From positions 29,190,014 through 29,254,013 of the forward strand of contig CM060177.1 of assembly GCA_030549775.1 (NCBI GenBank): DNA of 64,000 nucleotides. The letters are read 5' to 3'. Below are positions 58,682-64,000 of this stretch, piece by piece. This DNA comes from Tamarix chinensis (Eukaryota; Streptophyta; Magnoliopsida; Caryophyllales; Tamaricaceae). Within the stretch, counting starts at the first letter, position 1; each line of letters begins with the position of its first letter. The notes beneath the pieces are model-generated. The model did no database searches. It was not told the DNA's origin and saw only the letters and a program-made list of their open reading frames with translations. Made by a program: the position numbers and the translations under genes.

Positions 58682-59540
58682 AGGATGACAAACAAAAAGC
58701 TACAAATACTATGAAAGATAATGTATACAGATGTGAAAGTGAAAATCAATACATTTTATTCAATCATATGGATCCTATATTTGTCATTTTACAATAAAAT
58801 CATACAAGTATCATATGAATGGAAATATAATGACTAAACAAGTTAGCACATAGCATCTTTTTACCCTTTCTCCACCTTTTGTCATAAAAATAAGGAAAGT
58901 GCTTCAACAAATAAGATCTATAATCAAAATATAAGTGCATAATAAATTAAATGCATAGAGAGTAAAACTCCCCCTCAATATACATGCATTCTCAATCAAA
59001 GCACAAGGATATCAATCATACTAAATATTATCAAGAAACAATATGATTGAAACAAATATGACATATCTCCCATTAGGCTATGCCAAGGGTAATAACATAA
59101 GTGATCAAGTAAAATAAGTATGCTCCCCTAAGGGTATGCATATATCACCAGTAATATTAAGATCACAATATGATCACTTACTATATTCTTTTCTCAAACA
59201 AAATAAGTAGTAGAAGTAGAGATATATATCAAGATTCATAGGAATAACTCTAATGTAATAACAAGAAATATCGTGAGATTTTGTTATTGTGAAATTTATA
59301 ACAATAAGTCATAGAGTATTAATGGATAATAAAATTACTAGAGCAACATAAATGATATGAAAATAAATTTCAGAGGTGCATAAATCAAGCTAACCCAACA
59401 AATAAGAGGGTGAGTGTGGCAAGGATTATGCAAGTATATGGGAGTGTCTAATGATAATTTCATCTTGGGATTCATGGCACAATATCTTATTACATGTTTC
59501 CCTTTTATATAGTAGACATAAAGCATAAGGAAAATAGGGA
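58682..59540 (-). other. Copia-type noncoding internal 3' region
   Basis: Contains further polypurine-like phrases on the minus strand, 'ttgagggggagttttac' near 58965-58985 and 'cttaggggagcat' near 59120-59135. Multiple purine tracts before the 3' LTR are reported for SIRE-type elements. No pol or envelope-like coding is recognisable. Confidence 0.4.
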
Positions 59541-59877
59541 ATTATGCTTATGTGGATGTGCTCGTATCTTGAAGGTAATAAACCCAACATAAATGTTTGT
59601 AAATATTTATGTTTTAATCTATATATTTTACTTGTTTTATATATGGCTTTAACAATGTGTTAGCTGTAAGCCATTGAGAATTTATCATTGTATAATCCTT
59701 CCTCGGATATGAAGTTATGGCCTTCAATTAAATTTTTTAAGAAGAACAAGATTTTTAAACAATCAATAGACATAATGCAGAAGAGGAAAGATTTTGAAGA
59801 AAGGGTTATCTTGGTCATAAATCAATGTATTTCATTCAATATAATGTTCATAAAAACTAAGAAAGTGTTATGACATG
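59541..59877. other. Sequence left of the TRIM
   Basis: A 61-codon plus-strand frame (59688-59873) rich in Lys and Ile ends four bases before the TRIM. It may be an exon of the Ulp1-type pseudogene that resumes beyond the TRIM, but no domain is recognisable. Confidence 0.25.
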
Positions 59878-60185
59878 TGTAATACCCCAAATTGAGTGGA
59901 TTATTAGAAGGATTAATTTGGCTACTTATATCAATATGGTATACCATCATTTTAGTGATTCTGTCCTAAGAACTCTATAGCTAAGTGTGCTGGTCGTGGA
60001 GTAATTTTTAGGATGGGTGTCCCTCTTGGGAAGTTTCAAAATTTTTTTAAAATTTTCTCAAGAAGTGTGTGGATAGGGAAAGAGTACGCTGAAAGGACTT
60101 ATGTTGATTTGTGGGGCCAACAAATCAATCTTAAAGCACTCTAGGGCAGCCCCCACATGGTCGTATCAACTCGATATGTTACAAA

Positions 60186-60196
60186 TGGTATTAGAG
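60186..60196 (+). promoter_or_regulatory. TRIM primer-binding site
   Basis: 'tggtattagag' begins two bases after LTR1. It differs by one base from TGGTATCAGAG, the complement of the initiator tRNA-Met 3' end used by many plant LTR elements. Confidence 0.85.
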
Positions 60197-60317
60197 AAAA
60201 ATTGTGACTGTAAGCTAAACTTGGATGAGCCAATTAGTCATATAGCAAGACGATTCTTGGGATAAACTATATTGAGACAATTAGTGGTTTAGGCGCAACG
60301 AGGACGTTGCATTCTTT

Positions 60318-60330
60318 GAGTGGGGATGAA
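60318..60330 (+). promoter_or_regulatory. TRIM polypurine tract
   Basis: 'gagtggggatgaa' abuts the LTR2 start. The same position in copy 2 reads 'gagtggaggtgaa' (7538-7550). Confidence 0.85.
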
Positions 60331-60639
60331 TGTAATACCTCAAATTGAGTGGAGTGTTATAAGGATTGATCTAGCTACTTATATCAACATAGTATACCAT
60401 CTTTTTGGTGATTTTGTCTTAAGAACTGCATAGTTAAGTGTGCTCATAGTGGAGTAATTTTTAAAATGGGTGACCTTCCTGGGAAGTTTCAAAATTTTTT
60501 TAAAATTTCTCCAAAAGTGCGTGAGTGGGGAAAAAGCACACTGAAGGAACTCATGTTGATCTTTGGGCTCAGCTAGTCAATCTTGAAGTACTAGGGTAGC
60601 CCCAACATGGTCATATTGACTCAAGGTGTTACAACATGT

Positions 60640-62520
60640 TTGTAGGTTATTGTTCATCTAGAACCAACTCAACAAGAGATGAAAAAACCAATTGTGAATG
60701 AAGTGTATTCATGCAATTTTGCTCCAAGTTCATCATCAACATTGGTATGATATATGTTTAGATATAGTTATGCGAATTTTAGTAACTTGTTTTCTCTCTA
60801 TACATAAGTGCTTGCACTAAAAAAAATTATTATGTTCATTGTATTTTCAATATTAGGTTGCACTTCCTGACTAGAAGTTGAAATATGAAGAACTACAAGT
60901 GGAATATAATTTGTTACAAAAACATGGTGTATGCTTAAGACAATGAGAGGTTGGCACTAGTATTGAGGTTGAAATGTCAATCCACACCCCTTTTAATGAA
61001 TATGATCATGTTAATGGAATTTTTTCAGAGTTTGGAGTAAATTTTGGCGATGCTAAATTTGAAGACATGCACAACTCAGGTTCAAACATTGATAAAAGGA
61101 TTAAGGAGCATGCTCAATCTTTGAAACCTAATTGGGTGCTTTGTAGTCTATATGAAGTCTTGAAGAAAAAAATGGCAATTAAAATCAAACAAGGTGCACT
61201 ACAGAAGAACTACATAGAGGTATATTTGTTGAACGTATATATGATTTGCCTTTCGTTAATTTTATCTAACCTTTTTTGGTCATATATACAGGCTAATTGG
61301 CTATAGGTTCATATATTTTACCAACTTGATAGCCATGCAATTCAATTAGTGAACAATTACATACAAGCTTCCAACAATGGGTAAGTGATGTTGTGAAGTA
61401 ATTGTGTCATGAATAAAACCCCACTATGTACAATGGTATATTTGTTATATAGGTTGTTGATTATGCCTGGAATGAATCATAAGGCGTTACTTGTGGAATC
61501 TATCATGCAAATGGTACATAAGATAGATAAATGGGTAACTACACCTATTTTTCAAGCATACACACATATGCAAAAGATAAAATTGGATGCTCTCTAAGAT
61601 AACACAACATGTATTGTGACTGAAATGTTTGGGGTAATATTTTATAATTACATTATGCAGTTATTCCAAATTAAAATTATTTAAAAATTCTTGGCCATGT
61701 CAAGTCCTTCAATGTGTAGGCACGGGTAGAATGTAATATAAATAATTTGCTAGAGAAAACATTGATTTTGTTGAGCACCATCGAATCTTAACTGTTACCT
61801 TCTTCAACAAAGGTATAAACATTAATAAGTTTATAATTAAACAAAATGATAAAATTAGCCAAGAAAACATTAATTTCTATGTTTCTTTGATATCAATTTT
61901 TTATATCATTGTGTTACAAAAGGCCATTAGATGACGCTTGTTGCGGACCATGGTGATAAATATTGTTATTAGTTTAATTCAATGGGGAGTAAAAGGTTTC
62001 ATAAGATTGCAATAATTTTGGTAAGTGAATATAGATGATATATTGAAGATTTTATTTGTAAAATAATTAAATTATGTTACATTAAATATGTTGGGTTCTA
62101 GACATGCTGCTGGTTTGAGTATGTTACCAGAAGTGTCTACCAAATGACTAATGCTAATAGTTGAAATATTATCATTGGTTCCAATTTACCTCAACAATCT
62201 GATGGGTAAGTTAGTTTCATGTATGTATCATTGTGTTAAAAATTTGGAATTATATGGTTATGCCAATGACTATAATATTTGCACCATTTTTGTAGGAATA
62301 ATTGTGGGGTGTACATGCTAGCATTCATGGCATTATTTGCCATCGGTGGAGGAGTAATTCAATTTCAACCAGTATGTTTCGTAATTTTACACCATACTAT
62401 TTTTTTTCATTTTACATTATTTAAAATAATATAATTCTTAATATATTGTAGGAAGATATCTTAAATATGAGGTAACACATTGTCTATGAAATGAGCATGT
62501 GTCATCTCATTCCATGAAAA
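60640..62520 (+). pseudogene. Multi-exon Ulp1-type cysteine protease pseudogene
   Basis: C48 peptidase of the kind carried by plant DNA transposons. An exon with 'FGDAKFEDMHNSGS' lies in 60860-61220. The catalytic exon (about 61922-62020) reads 'GH*MTLVADHGDKYCY*FNS': the His is at 61925-61927, two Trp codons are TAG, and the catalytic Asp is Asn. The next exon gives 'ITGSVYQMTNANS'-like sequence and 'SNLPQQSDG' with the Gln. A GT-AG intron then joins in phase to 'NNCGVYMLAFMALF', with the catalytic Cys at 62303-62305. A second intron (62372-62451) precedes 'EDILNMR' and a stop. Introns remain recognisable but the protein is dead. Confidence 0.8.
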
Positions 62521-63310
62521 GATGATAAAAATGAATATGTATTTATTATATTGTACAATTTGTAACAATGCTATTGTATTATATAATATAGAAAAAAAAA
62601 TGTATTACCGTATCATATAATATAGCACCATACCCCATCTATGTAGTGTAATGCTCTCTTGAGCCACTATATCCTATTGATTATTGAGATTCATCTATCT
62701 CTAGTATGAATGCAAAAATAGGCAATGCATTATTCTGTATCCTTATTCCCTTTTTTAATTGTAGAGGCTAAACCAATTCCACTCGACCTTGTGGTTTTAT
62801 CTCTAGTCATGCTAATGTATCCCACTCCGACTAATGTCTCGAATCTGGTTAGGTTTCTCTTAATAATAATAGAAAAGTGATCAATTTCTCTATCATACCA
62901 ATTAAAAATTAACCCAACACATATGAAAAGGAATTAGATTGGGTAGGGCTCAAGTTCAGAGCACATCCAAATTAGGGGATTTTCCTTCACCTCAGCATAA
63001 ATCTCCAATCATGGCTTTCATTAAATTTAACATCTTAAATATGGAAAATTATATCAATTAGGAAACAAATATAATCCAAAGATAAAATACAATACCCTCT
63101 ATATTAAAGATGATAAATTCGCTTTTCAATCTGTCAGACTAAGAACAAGAAATTGAGATTAAGAGATGGGAGATTGTGGATGAATTAGGGGAGGGATTAG
63201 ATGGGGTGGTGTCAAGAAAAGTACAGTAGATCTCTCTTTTATGCTCCCAAAATAATCACCTTTTTTCCCATTTATTTTTTCTCTTTTTGAGTGACAAATA
63301 ACCTTATCAT
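62521..63310. other. AT-rich DNA without recognised features
   Basis: About 800 bp downstream of the protease pseudogene. Nothing recognised. Confidence 0.4.
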
Positions 63311-63710
63311 GGTGTAGAAATAATGGGGTATAGTGTTGAAATGATTGGGCATGGTGTAGAAATGATAGGGCATGATATAGAAATTATGGGGCATAATGTT
63401 CAAATTATAGAGCATGGTTTTCAAATTATGGAGCATGGTGTATAAATGATAGAGAATGGTGTATAAATGATGGAGGATGGTGTATAAATGATAGAGTATG
63501 GTGTATAAATGATAGAGTATGGTGTAGAAATGATGGAGTATGATGTATAAATGATGGGATATTATGTAGAAATGATGGGGCATGGTGCATAAATGATCGG
63601 GTATGGTATTGAAATGATGTGGTATGATGTAGAAATGATGGGGTATGGTGTTGACATGATGGGATATGGTGTAGAAATTATGGGGGTATGGTGTACAAAT
63701 GTTTGGGATC
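63311..63710. repeat. 21-bp minisatellite
   Basis: About 19 head-to-tail units of the type 'atgatagagtatggtgtaga' plus one base, nearly all exactly 21 bp long. Units differ by a few substitutions. One extra G near 63685 changes the phase at the right end. Because 21 is divisible by three, the minus strand has a 147-codon frame (63272-63715) of a repeated heptapeptide like 'HHFYTIP'. I regard it as a by-product. Confidence 0.9.
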
Positions 63711-63809
63711 AACAAAATTAGGATTTACACACTTTCACAACTCTTAACACGCCACTGTATCTAATTTGAGCAACTCTTCTTCTAACAACAACTCTTCTTC
63801 TAACATGTT

Positions 63810-63995
63810 TTATTCATACTCAGAATCAATTCTTGAATTAATCATCATAGTTTTCTCATTAAAAATTTCATCTACTCTCTCATTTTCAAATATTCTCCTA
63901 ACTTTAGCTTCCACTACAACACTATGTGTGTTTATAGGGGCATCTTCATTTTCTTCTACTTCAACATCAACACCCATTTCATCGAATTTATTCAT
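63810..63995 (-). CDS. Partial acidic open frame, unidentified
   Basis: A 61-codon minus-strand frame, rich in Glu and Asp ('VEVEENEDAP'), that runs close to the window edge and may continue beyond it. No domain is recognised. Its acidic composition would suit a transposon protein tail as well as a host gene. Confidence 0.2.
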   Translation of the reverse strand: MNKFDEMGVDVEVEENEDAPINTHSVVVEAKVRRIFENERVDEIFNEKTMMINSRIDSEYE

Positions 63996-64000
63996 ATATG

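Larger units (their letters stand above)
59878..60633 (+). mobile_element. TRIM element, copy 1 (complete)
   Basis: A complete miniature LTR retrotransposon of 756 bp. LTR1 is 59878-60183 (306 bp, TGTAATACCCC to ATGTTACA). LTR2 is 60331-60633 (303 bp, TGTAATACCTC to GTGTTACA). The internal region is 147 bp and noncoding. A perfect ACATG target duplication lies at 59873-59877 and 60634-60638. It needs enzymes from another element to move. The LTRs differ at many positions, so it is not a recent insertion. Confidence 0.95.

Noticed and set aside
63272..63715. A 147-codon His/Tyr-rich protein
   Set aside because: The frame follows from a stop-free 21-bp repeat unit. There is no independent support for expression.
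1..64000. tRNA, rRNA, CRISPR arrays, bacterial operons or organelle DNA
   Set aside because: None of the expected conserved sequences or repeat-spacer structure is visible. The content is plant nuclear repeats.

Overview
The window is nuclear DNA of a flowering plant. It is strongly AT-rich and made almost entirely of transposable elements, many inserted into one another. I find no convincing host gene, tRNA, rRNA or CRISPR array. Every coding stretch I can identify belongs to a plant transposon family (an L1-type LINE, an Athila-type Ty3/gypsy element, CACTA/En-Spm elements, Ulp1-protease-bearing transposons), and all are broken by stops, frameshifts or later insertions. The species cannot be told from this sequence.

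Layout. 1-4067: remains of an LTR element with very long LTRs (family 'TGTAAYACCCC...GTTACA', here 'giant LTR'), with a miniature-retrotransposon solo LTR inside. 4113-8215: a 260-bp tandem duplication, a fold-back MITE, microsatellites, and a degenerate short-motif array split by a TRIM element (7101-7820). 8215-17768: an L1-type LINE with ORF1, endonuclease, RT and zf-RVT, cut in two by a 4.7-kb giant LTR (12579-17258, target duplication CTTAC). 17769-20530: another giant LTR in reverse. 20531-23379: mostly unrecognised, with one MITE.

23380-37701 is the best-resolved nest. A CACTA transposon on the minus strand (Transposase_24, DUF4216 and DUF4218 remnants) is interrupted by a 10.7-kb Athila-type retrotransposon (24046-34725, target duplication TGCAT). 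The Athila reverse transcriptase is itself interrupted by a reverse TRIM solo LTR (27030-27336) and by about 330 bp of unknown DNA.

39070-47843: giant-LTR sequence on the minus strand present in three overlapping copies, with a CACTA 3' end lodged between two of them. 47844-53424: a repeat lying between TA microsatellites, a Ulp1-protease fragment, and a giant LTR. 53425-56682: another giant LTR. 56683-64000: Transposase_24 remnants, a copia-type LTR/polypurine region, a complete TRIM (59878-60633, target duplication ACATG), a multi-exon Ulp1-protease pseudogene, and a 21-bp minisatellite.

The genes do not form a host pathway. The most informative content is structural: nesting order, exact target duplications, an Athila element whose ends are inverted rather than direct repeats, and a noncoding LTR family that shares its terminal sequence with the TRIM family. 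Coordinates of repeat edges marked 'about' are judged by eye.
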